From Clostridia bacterium (GTDB lineage: Bacteria > Bacillota > Peptococcia > DRI-13 > UBA5745), in assembly GCA_018436095.1 (NCBI GenBank), contig JAHDMJ010000005.1, positions 1-64,000 of the forward strand: a stretch of 64,000 nucleotides of DNA, given 5' to 3'. The notes below the pieces were generated by a model. It had not been told where the DNA came from and ran no database searches. It saw nothing but the letters and a program-made list of their open reading frames with translations. The position numbers and the translations under genes are program-made. Positions 51,007-59,927 of the stretch are shown here, piece by piece (position 1 is the stretch's first letter; every line of letters begins with the position of its first letter).

Positions 51007-52308
51007 CTACATATCCTCCGACATGGACAAGGGCAGCTTCCTGGACAGCTTTACCATATCTTCGGCCAGGCTGGTGACCCGGTCCCGGAAAACAAAAATG
51101 CAATCCATCTGGTCGGCCTGATCCTGAACGATATCCTCGGCCAAAGCCCGGCAATTGGGAGCGCCGCAGGCGCCGCAGTCCATCCCCGGCAGCTTGCGGA
51201 GAATATCGTTGACCGCTTCCAGCTTCAGCATGGCCACTTCCGGCTTCTCATCCAAAAGCAGAGCCGCCTGGTATTGCAAGCTATGGTTCCATTGGTAGTC
51301 CTGCCAGCGCAAGGCCCCTTCTTCCATTTCCATTTCAGGCTTTATCCGCCGGCTGGTTTGGCGGATAATCTCCCGGGCCACATAGCTGTTTTCCACATTG
51401 AGCACGCCGCCCACACAACCGCAGGTGCAGGCCCGGCCTTCAATATAATCGATACCCTGCAGCCGGCCCATGGATAAGGACTCCAACACTTCGATTAGCG
51501 AACCTAAACCGTCCACAGCCAAAGTGCTGTAATTGCCTTTCAGCATTTTGGCTTCGCCGCCGATGCTGGCCCAGCGCAGGCCTTTGGCGCTAAAGTGGGA
51601 ACTGACTACGGGAACTTTTAATCCTTTGACGATATTAAACAAAGGCCAAAAGACGTCACCGATGCTAATACTGCCGTCGATGACCCGCTCATCCATGCCG
51701 ATAGGGTTTCTGGCGGCAGTGACTTCCGCCGTGCAGGGAGCCAGATAAAATATACCCACTTCTTTTGCCGGGTAACCTTCTTTAATCATCTTTTCCCTGG
51801 TCAGCTTCGCCATGATTTCTGCCGGTGAAAACACAGGAATCACATTCTCCGCCAATTCCGGAAAACGCACGGCAATCAGACGGCTTACTGCCGGGCAGCC
51901 GGCAGAAATCAAAGGCCGGATATCGGGATGATCCTCCACATAGCCGTTGATGATGCTTTCCAGATAATCGGCGCCTTGAGCCACATCTACTACCCGTTTA
52001 AAACCCATTTCAATAAGCCCCGATAAAACCAGGGAGCTGTCCGTACCAAGGGGGAATTGGCCATATAATGCGGGAGAAACCAGTGCCACCGGATAACGGT
52101 ATTCCCGGATCGCTTCCAAGTCCATAGTATTGGCGATTTTGGCATATTTGGGACATACCCGGATACATTCACCGCAATCGATACACCGGGCTTCTGTAAT
52201 GAAGGCCATCCGCTTTTTTACCCGAATGGCCTGAGTCGGACAGCTTTTGATACAAGCGGTACAGCCGACACAACGTCCTTTTTCCAGTGCAACAGAATGG
52301 GACTTCAC
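51007..52308 (-). CDS. [FeFe]-hydrogenase-like iron-sulfur protein
   Basis: This 433-aa protein has two N-terminal [4Fe-4S] ferredoxin motifs (C13/C16/C19/C23 and C42/C45/C48/C52). A hydrogenase large-subunit-like domain and a C-terminal four-cysteine Fe-S motif (C378/C381/C386/C403) follow. H-cluster motifs are divergent: SAGCP (C138), APCTAE (C192) and ACTCGC (C294-C298) keep candidate cluster cysteines. The proton-relay cysteine of TSCCP is glycine (G137) and the lysine of PCxxK is missing. It resembles sensory rather than turnover hydrogenases. GTG 52308 has good spacing to AAAGGAGG; GTG 52314 is too close. Last gene of a three-gene operon. Confidence 0.85.
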   Translation of the reverse strand: MKSHSVALEKGRCVGCTACIKSCPTQAIRVKKRMAFITEARCIDCGECIRVCPKYAKIANTMDLEAIREYRYPVALVSPALYGQFPLGTDSSLVLSGLIEMGFKRVVDVAQGADYLESIINGYVEDHPDIRPLISAGCPAVSRLIAVRFPELAENVIPVFSPAEIMAKLTREKMIKEGYPAKEVGIFYLAPCTAEVTAARNPIGMDERVIDGSISIGDVFWPLFNIVKGLKVPVVSSHFSAKGLRWASIGGEAKMLKGNYSTLAVDGLGSLIEVLESLSMGRLQGIDYIEGRACTCGCVGGVLNVENSYVAREIIRQTSRRIKPEMEMEEGALRWQDYQWNHSLQYQAALLLDEKPEVAMLKLEAVNDILRKLPGMDCGACGAPNCRALAEDIVQDQADQMDCIFVFRDRVTSLAEDMVKLSRKLPLSMSEDM

Positions 52309-52351
52309 GACCACTCCTCCTTTTCATCTTCATGGTGAAGACAGGTGCGCG

Positions 52352-52810
52352 TCAACCTTCGTCTTTAATCAACATAGTAATTACCGTAGGCGAGCCGGCC
52401 TTGCTCTCGATGGTAAACTCATCGCAACAGCTCTTCATGTTAGGCAAACCCATGCCGGCGCCAAAGCCCATCTGCTGAATGTGGGGCGGCGCTGTGGAAA
52501 AGCCTTTTTCCATGGCTTTATCCAAGTCGGCAATACCCGGACCTCTATCCCGGGCTACGATCTGAATCAGACCGGGCCGGACGCCGCATTCCAGCCATCC
52601 CCCCAGGGAATGAATGACGATATTCAGCTCCGCCTCATAAGAGGCCACCGCCACCTGACGGATAGCCTTAGGAGAATAGCCCAGTTTCAGCAAATTGGCC
52701 TTGATCTGAGAACTGCCTTCGCCGGCATGGGCAAAATCCTCTTTATTAACTTCAACATTCACAATAGGGGTAAAACTCAGCGATGCTCCCTTAACTTTTT
52801 TTGCGCTCAT
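52352..52810 (-). CDS. RsbT/RsbW-like stand-alone HATPase (serine kinase or anti-sigma type)
   Basis: This 152-aa GHKL ATPase domain has an N-box EAELNIVIHS, G1 DRGPGI and G2 GFGAGMGLPNM. There is no dimerisation/histidine domain, so it is not a classical sensor kinase; family members such as RsbT or SpoIIAB phosphorylate partner proteins on serine. It lies between a receiver-like regulator and an Fe-S protein. The partner is unknown. Confidence 0.85.
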   Translation of the reverse strand: MSAKKVKGASLSFTPIVNVEVNKEDFAHAGEGSSQIKANLLKLGYSPKAIRQVAVASYEAELNIVIHSLGGWLECGVRPGLIQIVARDRGPGIADLDKAMEKGFSTAPPHIQQMGFGAGMGLPNMKSCCDEFTIESKAGSPTVITMLIKDEG

Positions 52811-52825
52811 CCATTCTCCCCCTTC

Positions 52826-53527
52826 TCAGCGGTTAACATTATCCTGAAGCATATAGCCAACACCGCTGCAGGTAACTAAATAAATGGGGGATGCCGGATC
52901 CTTTTCAATTTTCTGACGCAGCCGTCCGATGCCCACCCGAAGATAATGAACGTAATCGGCGTATTCGGCGCCCCAGACATGAATCAGCAGTTCCTCATGG
53001 CTGATCACCTGGTCGGGCCTTTCCGCCAGATAAACCAAGAGTTTAAACTCCGTAGGCGTCAAAGAGGCCGCTTTGCCTTTGACAATAACCTGCCGCTGGC
53101 TCATATCGATGATCAGGCTGCCGATTCTTTTTTTGCCATCCTCCGCCCGGTAGATTTCTCTGCCAATGCGGCGCATTACCGCGCCTACTCTGGCAAAAAA
53201 CTCATCGGTAGAATAAGGATAGCATAAAAAGTCGTCAACGCCGGCATTGAGGGCAGCCACCACTCCGGCGCTGCCTTCTTCCTTAGCCATCATTACAATG
53301 GGAATATTGCTGCTAAGCCTGAGGGTATTGACGAATTCCAAGCCGTCCATGTCCGGCAAGGCTTCTCCAATCACCAATAAGTCGCTGTAATTTTCGTTGA
53401 TATTGCTGAGGATCTCCCGCCCACCCTGGGCGGTTTCCACATCATAACCTCCGGCTCGCAAATTTGCCCGTAAAAGCCGTAAGGATTCCGGGGCTTGTAT
53501 CGCCAGTACCGCTTTTAAGCGTCTCAT
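52826..53527 (-). CDS. OmpR-type regulator with degenerate receiver domain
   Basis: This 233-aa protein has a receiver-like domain (1-120) and a winged-helix DNA-binding domain (TPTEFKLLVYLAERPDQVISHEELL, then VGIGRLRQKIE). The acidic pocket reads AIQAPE in place of DDE, the acceptor position in VIGEALPDMDG is glycine, and the lysine of the KP motif is tyrosine (CYPY). Phosphorylation therefore looks impossible, so this is a pseudo-receiver. ATG 53527 with GGAGG is chosen. First gene of the three-gene operon. Confidence 0.88.
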   Translation of the reverse strand: MRRLKAVLAIQAPESLRLLRANLRAGGYDVETAQGGREILSNINENYSDLLVIGEALPDMDGLEFVNTLRLSSNIPIVMMAKEEGSAGVVAALNAGVDDFLCYPYSTDEFFARVGAVMRRIGREIYRAEDGKKRIGSLIIDMSQRQVIVKGKAASLTPTEFKLLVYLAERPDQVISHEELLIHVWGAEYADYVHYLRVGIGRLRQKIEKDPASPIYLVTCSGVGYMLQDNVNR

Positions 53528-53567
53528 GATCCCCTTGCCTCCTACTATCATACTATTTCCGGATTAA

Positions 53568-54842
53568 TCAGTCAAAAAACTCAAATTCCATAGGACCGAT
53601 GACAATCGTATCGCCATTTTGAGCGCCTGCCTGACGCAGGGCTTTGTCCACATCCAAGGATCGTAATATTTTCAGCAGACGGCTGACCGCCGCTTCATTG
53701 GCAAAGTTAGTCCGCAGGATCTGGCGTTCCACTTCATGGCCTGCCAAAATCCAGTAATCGTTTTCCCTCTTGACGAACAGAGCCGGCCCTTCGGCTCCTT
53801 CCAGGCGGGTGATTTTTACTTCGTCCTCGATAGTGATTTCCGGCAGGATAGGCAGTTCTTTCAGACGGTTGCCTGCTGCCCGCATCAATTCCTGGCAGCC
53901 TTGGCCGGTGGCGGCAGACAAGGAGAAAATTTCATAGCTATCCCCCAGTTTTTCCTGCAAGCGGATCAGATTCTCCGCCCCTTCCGGTAAATCCATCTTA
54001 TTGGCGGCAATTATCTGGGGCTTCTGGCTCAAACCGGGGCTGTATATTTCCAGCTCCTTTTGGATTTGTTCAAAGTCCGCCAGGGGATCCCGGCCTTCGG
54101 AACCGGCAATATCCAAAACGTGAATCAGCAGCCTTGTTCTTTCCACATGGCGCAAAAACCGGTGACCCAGGCCGGCGCCTTCTCCGGCTCCTTCAATTAA
54201 GCCGGGAATATCTACTAAAACGAAGCTTTCTTCTTCATCAAGGCGTACTACGCCTAAATTAGGATCGATAGTCGTAAAATGGTAATCGGCAATTTTGGGC
54301 TTGGCGGCAGACACCCTTGAGATGATGGAGGATTTGCCCACATTGGGAAAGCCGATAAGGCCCACATCCGCCAAAAGCTTCAGCTCCAGTACCAGCCAGC
54401 CTTCTTCCCCCGGTTCGCCGTTGTCCGCTATCTGAGGGGCCCGGTTAACGGAGGAAACGAAACGGGCATTGCCCTTGCCCCCCCGGCCGCCTTTGGCTAC
54501 CGTAAGCTTCTGCCGGTGGCAGATCAGATCTCCCACCACGGTGCCGTCTTCCCGTTTCACCACAGTGCCTACGGGTACCTTGACCGTAAGGTCGCCGCCG
54601 GCGGCCCCATGCATGTTTTTGCTGCGGCCGGCTTGCCCGGGAGTTCCATGAAAATGTTTTTTAAAACGGAAATCCACCAGGGTGCGCAAACCTTCATCGG
54701 CAATGAAAACCACATTGCCGCCCCTGCCGCCGTCGCCGCCGGAAGGTCCTCCCGCCGGAACATATTTTTCCCGGCGAAAAGCGACCATACCGTCGCCGCC
54801 TTTACCGGCCTTAACAAAAATTTTTGCGTAATCGTAAAACAT
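53568..54842 (-). CDS. obgE: Ribosome-associated GTPase Obg
   Basis: This 424-aa GTPase has a glycine-rich N-terminal Obg domain, G1 GFPNVGKSS, G3 DIPGL and G4 NKMDL, plus a C-terminal Obg/OCT domain. It acts in 50S assembly and stress control. It ends the rplU-prp-rpmA-obg group, separated from rpmA by a terminator-like hairpin. Confidence 0.97.
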   Translation of the reverse strand: MFYDYAKIFVKAGKGGDGMVAFRREKYVPAGGPSGGDGGRGGNVVFIADEGLRTLVDFRFKKHFHGTPGQAGRSKNMHGAAGGDLTVKVPVGTVVKREDGTVVGDLICHRQKLTVAKGGRGGKGNARFVSSVNRAPQIADNGEPGEEGWLVLELKLLADVGLIGFPNVGKSSIISRVSAAKPKIADYHFTTIDPNLGVVRLDEEESFVLVDIPGLIEGAGEGAGLGHRFLRHVERTRLLIHVLDIAGSEGRDPLADFEQIQKELEIYSPGLSQKPQIIAANKMDLPEGAENLIRLQEKLGDSYEIFSLSAATGQGCQELMRAAGNRLKELPILPEITIEDEVKITRLEGAEGPALFVKRENDYWILAGHEVERQILRTNFANEAAVSRLLKILRSLDVDKALRQAGAQNGDTIVIGPMEFEFFD

Positions 54843-54877
54843 AGCTCTCCTTTTAATCCCCTCAGATCAGGAGATTG

Positions 54878-54901
54878 AAAAAGCCCCGGCAGTGCCGAGG
54901 C
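54878..54901 (-). terminator. Terminator-like hairpin between rpmA and obg
   Basis: GCCTCGGC pairs with GCCGGGGC (one G-U pair) across a 3-nt loop, followed on the - strand by TTTTT (54882-54878). Partial readthrough into obg is likely. Confidence 0.75.
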
Positions 54902-54930
54902 CTATATAACCCTGTCGAACAAAAAAACCC

Positions 54931-55221
54931 TTATGCCTGCACTTTTTCTGCGTAAATGCTGACCCGTTTGCGGCTTTTGTCCAGATGTTCAAACTTGACA
55001 TAGCCGTCGATCAGGGCAAAAAGGGTATCATCCTTGCCCAAACCTACGTTTGTGCCGGGATGGACCTTCGTCCCCCGCTGGCGGATAAGAATATTGCCGG
55101 CGGAAACTTTTTCGCCGTCATATTTTTTTACACCCAAACGCTGGGCGGCGCTGTCCCGGCCATTGCGGGAGCTGCCGACGCCCTTTTTGTGGGCAAAAAG
55201 CTGTAAATTCATTCTGATCAT
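54931..55221 (-). CDS. rpmA: Ribosomal protein L27
   Basis: This 96-aa L27 starts [17 protein letters not shown]. The short extension before AHKKG matches the Firmicutes leader peptide that must be cut by the protease Prp so that L27 can reach the peptidyl-transferase centre. ATG 55221 has AGGAGGTGA. The prp gene directly upstream overlaps the leader region by a few bases of open frame. Confidence 0.97.
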   Translation of the reverse strand: MIRMNLQLFAHKKGVGSSRNGRDSAAQRLGVKKYDGEKVSAGNILIRQRGTKVHPGTNVGLGKDDTLFALIDGYVKFEHLDKSRKRVSIYAEKVQA

Positions 55222-55226
55222 GGCGT

Positions 55227-55556
55227 TCACCTCCTATAGGCAAAATCAATGTAGCCTTGATGGTCCCGCCGGATAGCCTCCAGCCCCAGAACCATGGTGG
55301 CAAGAATTACTTGGGCATCCCGGGCCTTGTCTGGGGACAATGTCCCTGCCAGACGGCAATAGATCAGACCCTGGGGTAAAATACGGTAACAAACATCTTC
55401 AGCCAGCAGCTCCTCAAGTCCAAGCAATGCGGTGGTGGCAACAGCGGATACGCCGGCACAAACCACATCCTGGCCGTAGGCGGCAAATCCGGCATGGCCC
55501 CAGACCGAAAAACCTTCGATCTTCCGGGAGCTGCCTTTGATCCTGACCCGGATCAT
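55227..55556 (-). CDS. prp: Ribosomal-processing cysteine protease Prp (YsxB)
   Basis: This 109-aa cysteine protease has the catalytic histidine in GHAGFA and cysteine in VVCAGVSA. It trims the L27 leader. Its ATG overlaps the rplU stop by one base, giving the standard rplU-prp-rpmA order. Confidence 0.94.
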   Translation of the reverse strand: MIRVRIKGSSRKIEGFSVWGHAGFAAYGQDVVCAGVSAVATTALLGLEELLAEDVCYRILPQGLIYCRLAGTLSPDKARDAQVILATMVLGLEAIRRDHQGYIDFAYRR

Positions 55557-55873
55557 TAGGCTAAAATCTCGTCAACAACCACTTTGGAATAAGGCTGACG
55601 ATGGCCCCGCAGCTTGCGGAACTTCTTTTTGGCCTTGTACTTGAAAACCAGAACTTTTTCGCCTTTGCCTTGTTCCATGACCTTCAGTACAACCTTGGCG
55701 CCTTCCACGTAAGGCTTGCCCACGGTGAGACCGCTTTCCTGGCCCAGAGCCAGAACCTTGGCTACCTCCACGGTTTCACCCACCTCGGCTGCCAGCTTCT
55801 CCACGCAAAGCACATCGCCCTTCTGGACTTTAAACTGCTTACCGCCGGTTTCTACAATTGCATACATTTTCAT
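55556..55873 (-). CDS. rplU: Ribosomal protein L21
   Basis: This 105-aa L21 has the family pattern [14 protein letters not shown], then [27 protein letters not shown] precedes tandem ATG codons. It is transcribed from a strong promoter about 150 bp upstream, with a structured leader. Confidence 0.97.
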   Translation of the reverse strand: MKMYAIVETGGKQFKVQKGDVLCVEKLAAEVGETVEVAKVLALGQESGLTVGKPYVEGAKVVLKVMEQGKGEKVLVFKYKAKKKFRKLRGHRQPYSKVVVDEILA

Positions 55874-56018
55874 TACACCTCCTGTCCTGGACTCGCCGCC
55901 CTGAAAGGCAGCCGCAGCATTTGTATCCCCTATCCTGCCGGTTGGCGGCGGATGAAAGGATGCCTTGGGCGAGCGGTTTGGCAGGCATTGGTATCCTGAC
56001 GATACGCAGCACCTACGT
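55874..56018 (-). promoter_or_regulatory. rplU leader, candidate L21 autoregulatory RNA
   Basis: About 145 nt lie between the predicted start and the rplU ribosome site. Paired segments include GGTATCCTGAC/GTCAGGATACC-like halves around 55991-56010. Position and length suit the L21 leader described in Firmicutes; the consensus could not be checked. Confidence 0.4.
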
Positions 56019-56024
56019 TAAAAT

Positions 56025-56053
56025 AATATATCATTGTTGACTACAATTGTCAA
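56025..56053 (-). promoter_or_regulatory. rplU operon promoter
   Basis: TTGACA (56053-56048) and TATATT (56030-56025) with a 17-bp spacer lie between the rng stop and the rplU leader. Confidence 0.8.
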
Positions 56054-56066
56054 ATTAATTCTTGCC

Positions 56067-57308
56067 TTAATTTTTCAAGGGAATGCGGCCTTTTCCTGCA
56101 CATTGGGGGCACAGTGTTTCCAATGTACTGTCCAGGGATTGGCGCACCTTTTTGCGGGTGATTTCCACCAGCCCCAAAGCGGTAATCCCCAAAACATGGG
56201 TGGGAACCTTATCCTTGCTTAACTCCGCCGCCAGCAAATCCAATACCTTTTGCTTATGGGGTTCCACTTCCATGTCTATAAAGTCGATAATGATAATGCC
56301 GCCGATATTGCGGATTCGCAACTGCCGGGCAATTTCCCGGGCCGCCTCCATGTTGGTTCGCAAAATCGTATCCGTCAAGTCTGTGCTGCCCACATATTTG
56401 CCGGTATTGACGTCGATGACCGTCAAGGCCTCGGTGCGGTCGATAATCAGATAGCTGCCGTTTTTCAGCCAGACCTTCCGGTCAAGAGCTATAGCCATCT
56501 CCTGCTCAATGGAATATTTATCGAAGAGTTCCTCAATATTGCAAACGAAAACCTTGCGTTTCAATTGGGGCTCCATCATGTCCAGGTATTCCTGCACCTC
56601 ATTGTATAAGGCCCGGGAATTGACCATCAGCCGGTTGATATCTGAACTGAACACATCCCGCAGTATGCGTTGGCGCAGGCCCAGGTCCTTATAAATCAAG
56701 CCTTTAGCGCCGCATTGCTCAAAACGGCTTTTGATCCCCTCCCAGACCAGCAGCAGCTGCTTTTGATCTTGGATCAACTCTTCCCGGGAAATGCCCTCTC
56801 CTACGGTACGGACAATAAGGCCCATGTTTTCCGGCCGCAGCTCTTCGGCCAGAGCCTGGAGCCGCTGACGCTCCGCCGGGTTTTGAATGCGCCGGGATAC
56901 GGCGCCGTGATTAACCGTAGGCATCAGCACCAGATAACGTCCGGGCAAAGTGATTTGAGCCGTGATCCGGGCTCCTTTTGAGCCCACCGGCTCTTTGGTG
57001 ATTTGCACCATCAGCTCCTGCCCTTCTTTCAGCAGGCTCTGAATAGGGGTTTCGGCCAAAATCTGTTCCTGGCCTGCCATTCCGGCCCAGGCGTCGTCTA
57101 CGTAAAGAAAGGCATTTTTCTCCAGCCCTATATCGACAAAAGCGGCTTGCATGCCGGGCAAAATATTTTTGACCACGCCTTTATATATATTGCCCACAAC
57201 CCGGCAGTCAAATTCCCGCTCCACATAAAGTTCCACCAAGCGGCCGTCTTCAATGGCGGCCACCGTAGTCTCATTGGCTTGCCAACGCATCAACAACTCT
57301 CTGCGCAT
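56067..57308 (-). CDS. rng: Ribonuclease G/E family endoribonuclease
   Basis: This 413-aa protein has an N-terminal S1-like domain (VGNIYKGVVKNILPGMQAAF) and the DNase I-like catalytic aspartates in VIDVNTGKY and IIIDFIDM. The zinc-link motif is CPQCAGKGR. Length matches RNase G without the long RNase E scaffold. It lies 1 bp after the preceding gene in the same operon. Confidence 0.95.
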   Translation of the reverse strand: MRRELLMRWQANETTVAAIEDGRLVELYVEREFDCRVVGNIYKGVVKNILPGMQAAFVDIGLEKNAFLYVDDAWAGMAGQEQILAETPIQSLLKEGQELMVQITKEPVGSKGARITAQITLPGRYLVLMPTVNHGAVSRRIQNPAERQRLQALAEELRPENMGLIVRTVGEGISREELIQDQKQLLLVWEGIKSRFEQCGAKGLIYKDLGLRQRILRDVFSSDINRLMVNSRALYNEVQEYLDMMEPQLKRKVFVCNIEELFDKYSIEQEMAIALDRKVWLKNGSYLIIDRTEALTVIDVNTGKYVGSTDLTDTILRTNMEAAREIARQLRIRNIGGIIIIDFIDMEVEPHKQKVLDLLAAELSKDKVPTHVLGITALGLVEITRKKVRQSLDSTLETLCPQCAGKGRIPLKN

Positions 57309-57309
57309 C

Positions 57310-58065
57310 CTAATCCCTTACTCCTTCCATAGGGGCAAATCGTTTACCGCCTTGCTCGATCAACAAAGCCCGGCGGCATACCGCCAAAGGCGTAAGGGCC
57401 TCAAAATCCCCGGCGGCGGCAATCATCTCCCATAACTCCTGGGGCCGCAGTTGTCCCTCGGCGCTAAGCCTCAAAACCATTTCTAATTCAACGTTTTTTT
57501 CAGGCCCGCCGGCATTGTCCGTCCCATTCCCCGCCGCCGCTCCTGCCGGCTGCGGCTCCAGGACGCTGATCTGCCGGATCAGGCCCCGGACTTCTTTGGC
57601 CGGCGTAGGCTTCTTGCCCGGTTTCTCCTTAGGCTTTCGCCACAGCTCCGGCGCCGCCAGCACTTTTTCTATACCTAAGGCTACTTTTTCCTCATCTTCA
57701 GGCTTTACCGCAACCTTAATTCTATATATGGCTAAATTAACAATAGCCGATAAGCTTTTGCTGTTTTCCCGGATTTCCTCTGCCGCCACAAAGGCCAAAG
57801 CCGGCGGCAGAGCCTTTTCCAGAGCCTGACTGAGGGCTTTTACATTAACCCGGGCAGCCAGCTCCACATCCAGATACTCCCGGCAGCCGGTGGTGCCCAC
57901 AGCCAGAGCCGAAGCAAAGGACAGCTTAGGGTGGGGGTTGAAGCCCTCGGAAAAGGCTAAAGGAGCTTTGGCCCGGCGCAGGCTGCGCTCCATGGTGCGG
58001 GCCAGGTCCAGATGGGAAAGGTAACTGCCCCTATCGGTTTTGCCATAGCAAATTCGGATTTTCAC
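57310..58065 (-). CDS. TIGR03936 / DUF2344 protein
   Basis: This 251-aa protein begins KIRICYGKTDRGSYLSHLDLARTMERSLRR and includes SEGFNPHPKLSFASALAVG, characteristic of the DUF2344 family that is either separate from or fused to the radical SAM protein encoded upstream. Its start overlaps that gene's stop. A central Lys/Pro/Gly-rich insertion (about 150-185) is non-conserved. An RNA-modification role is suspected from context only. Confidence 0.88.
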   Translation of the reverse strand: MKIRICYGKTDRGSYLSHLDLARTMERSLRRAKAPLAFSEGFNPHPKLSFASALAVGTTGCREYLDVELAARVNVKALSQALEKALPPALAFVAAEEIRENSKSLSAIVNLAIYRIKVAVKPEDEEKVALGIEKVLAAPELWRKPKEKPGKKPTPAKEVRGLIRQISVLEPQPAGAAAGNGTDNAGGPEKNVELEMVLRLSAEGQLRPQELWEMIAAAGDFEALTPLAVCRRALLIEQGGKRFAPMEGVRD

Positions 58066-59918
58066 TGGTCCACCGCCTCTCCATGCAGGATATTTTCCCC
58101 GATCCGCCGGCTGCCGCCGCCAGTCGTCTCATCGATACCAAAAGCGCAGACGCCGCAACCGCTGCAGCCTTTGTAACGGCAGTCGCCGGTGATGGCTGCT
58201 TCCAAGGATTTTTTGTATTCTCTCAGCAAATAGCTTTTGCTGACGCCGTAATCCAGATGATCCCAAGGCAGGGGACTGTCCAGGTCAAAATTCCTGGTAG
58301 CCAGAGCCTCCATATCCATGTCCAGCTCCTCAAAAGCCTGCCGCCAGCTATCCCGGCGCAGCTCTTCCGTCCAGCTATCGAAATGACAGCCCTTCTCCAC
58401 AGCGGCAGCCAATACGGCAGCCAACTCCCGGCCGCCCCGGGCAAAGACGGCCTCCAGCATACTGGTGAAGGCGTCGTGATAATTATAGGAAATACGGCGG
58501 TCCTTGATCTTCTCTTTCAGCCGCCGCTGCTTGGCCTTTAGCTCTTCCTGGCCGGCCTGTCCCACCCACTGAAAGGGCGTTTGGGCTTTCGGCACAAAAT
58601 TGGATACGGCGCAAGTCACCCGAAGGCCTCCCCGGCGGCCTTGCTCCTTCATCACCCTGTTGCCGGCCTGCACTACTTTTTCGCAAAGCTCGGCAATGGC
58701 TTCCACATCCTCCATAGTCTCTCCCGGCAAGCCGATCATAAAATACAATTTGATCTGCTGCCAGCCGGCGGAAACCGCTTTTTCCACCGTGGCCAGCAAA
58801 GCTTCTTCCGTTACGCCCTTATTAATCACATCCCGCATCCGCTGGCTGCCGGCCTCCGGCGCAAAGGTAAAACCGGTACGGCGGACTTTTTGGATCTCTT
58901 CGGCCAAAGACACGGAGAAATGGTTGGCCCGCAAAGAAGGCAGGGATATGCTGATCCTTTCCTTATTAAACTCGGCCGTCAGCTCTTCCACAATTTCCTT
59001 GATGCAGGTATGGTCGGAACTGCTGAGGGAGGTCAGAGCAATTTCATTGTGGCCCGTATTGTCTCTAAGGGCCCGGGCCTGGGCCAGTAAAGCCTCCTTG
59101 GACCGCTCCCGCACCGGCCGGTAAATCATCCCGGCCTGGCAAAAGCGGCAGCCCCGGGTACAGCCCCGCAGGACCTCCACCATCATCCGGTCATGGACCA
59201 CCTCAATGTAGGGCACCAAAGGAGTAAGAGAGAATACAGCCTCATCCATTTCCTTTAGCCTGGCCTTTTTGATCACCGGGCCTTTAAGGGAAGGGATATA
59301 GACGCCTTCCAGAGCCGACAACTCCTCAAGAAGCAGGGACTTGTCCACGGCTCCCCGGCGTTTTTCCTTATGGCGGCCAATGGTTTCCAACAGTGCCGGC
59401 AAAAGCTCCTCGCCTTCCCCCACCACTACCGCATCAAGAAAAGGAGCCAGGGGCTCCACATTGGCCACGCAAGGGCCGCCGGCAATAATCAGAGGGTCTT
59501 GGTCCCCCCGGTCTTTGGCCCAATAAGCAATACCGGCCAGCTTCAGCATTTGCAGAACGTTGGTATAGCTCATCTCATGCTGCAAGGTAAAGCCAATGCA
59601 ATCGAAATCGGCGGCAGGCCGCCCCGACTCCAGGGCATACAGAGGTATACCCTGCTTGATCATAATAGCCTCCATGTCCAGCCAGGGAGAGAAGGTCCGC
59701 TCCATCAGCAGGCCGGACCGGCGGTTTACGGCCTCATATAAAATTTGCAGCCCCAGATGGGACATACCCACATCGTAAACGTCGGGAAAAGCAAAAAGAA
59801 AACGGCACTGCACCGAATCCCATTCCTTCTTAATCTCATTTAATTCCCCGCCCAGATAACGCTGGGGCTTGACCACTTGCTGCAAATAAGGTTTTACCAA
59901 TTCGATACAGTCCTTCAT
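58062..59918 (-). CDS. Radical SAM protein, TIGR03960 family
   Basis: This 618-aa protein has an N-terminal B12-binding-like part and the radical SAM cluster motif CTRGCRFCQAG, with a C-terminal cysteine set (YKGCSGCGVCAFG). It matches the TIGR03960 family that precedes DUF2344 and rng in many Clostridia. The substrate is unknown. Confidence 0.92.
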   Translation of the reverse strand: MKDCIELVKPYLQQVVKPQRYLGGELNEIKKEWDSVQCRFLFAFPDVYDVGMSHLGLQILYEAVNRRSGLLMERTFSPWLDMEAIMIKQGIPLYALESGRPAADFDCIGFTLQHEMSYTNVLQMLKLAGIAYWAKDRGDQDPLIIAGGPCVANVEPLAPFLDAVVVGEGEELLPALLETIGRHKEKRRGAVDKSLLLEELSALEGVYIPSLKGPVIKKARLKEMDEAVFSLTPLVPYIEVVHDRMMVEVLRGCTRGCRFCQAGMIYRPVRERSKEALLAQARALRDNTGHNEIALTSLSSSDHTCIKEIVEELTAEFNKERISISLPSLRANHFSVSLAEEIQKVRRTGFTFAPEAGSQRMRDVINKGVTEEALLATVEKAVSAGWQQIKLYFMIGLPGETMEDVEAIAELCEKVVQAGNRVMKEQGRRGGLRVTCAVSNFVPKAQTPFQWVGQAGQEELKAKQRRLKEKIKDRRISYNYHDAFTSMLEAVFARGGRELAAVLAAAVEKGCHFDSWTEELRRDSWRQAFEELDMDMEALATRNFDLDSPLPWDHLDYGVSKSYLLREYKKSLEAAITGDCRYKGCSGCGVCAFGIDETTGGGSRRIGENILHGEAVDQ

Positions 59919-59927
59919 GAATACTCC

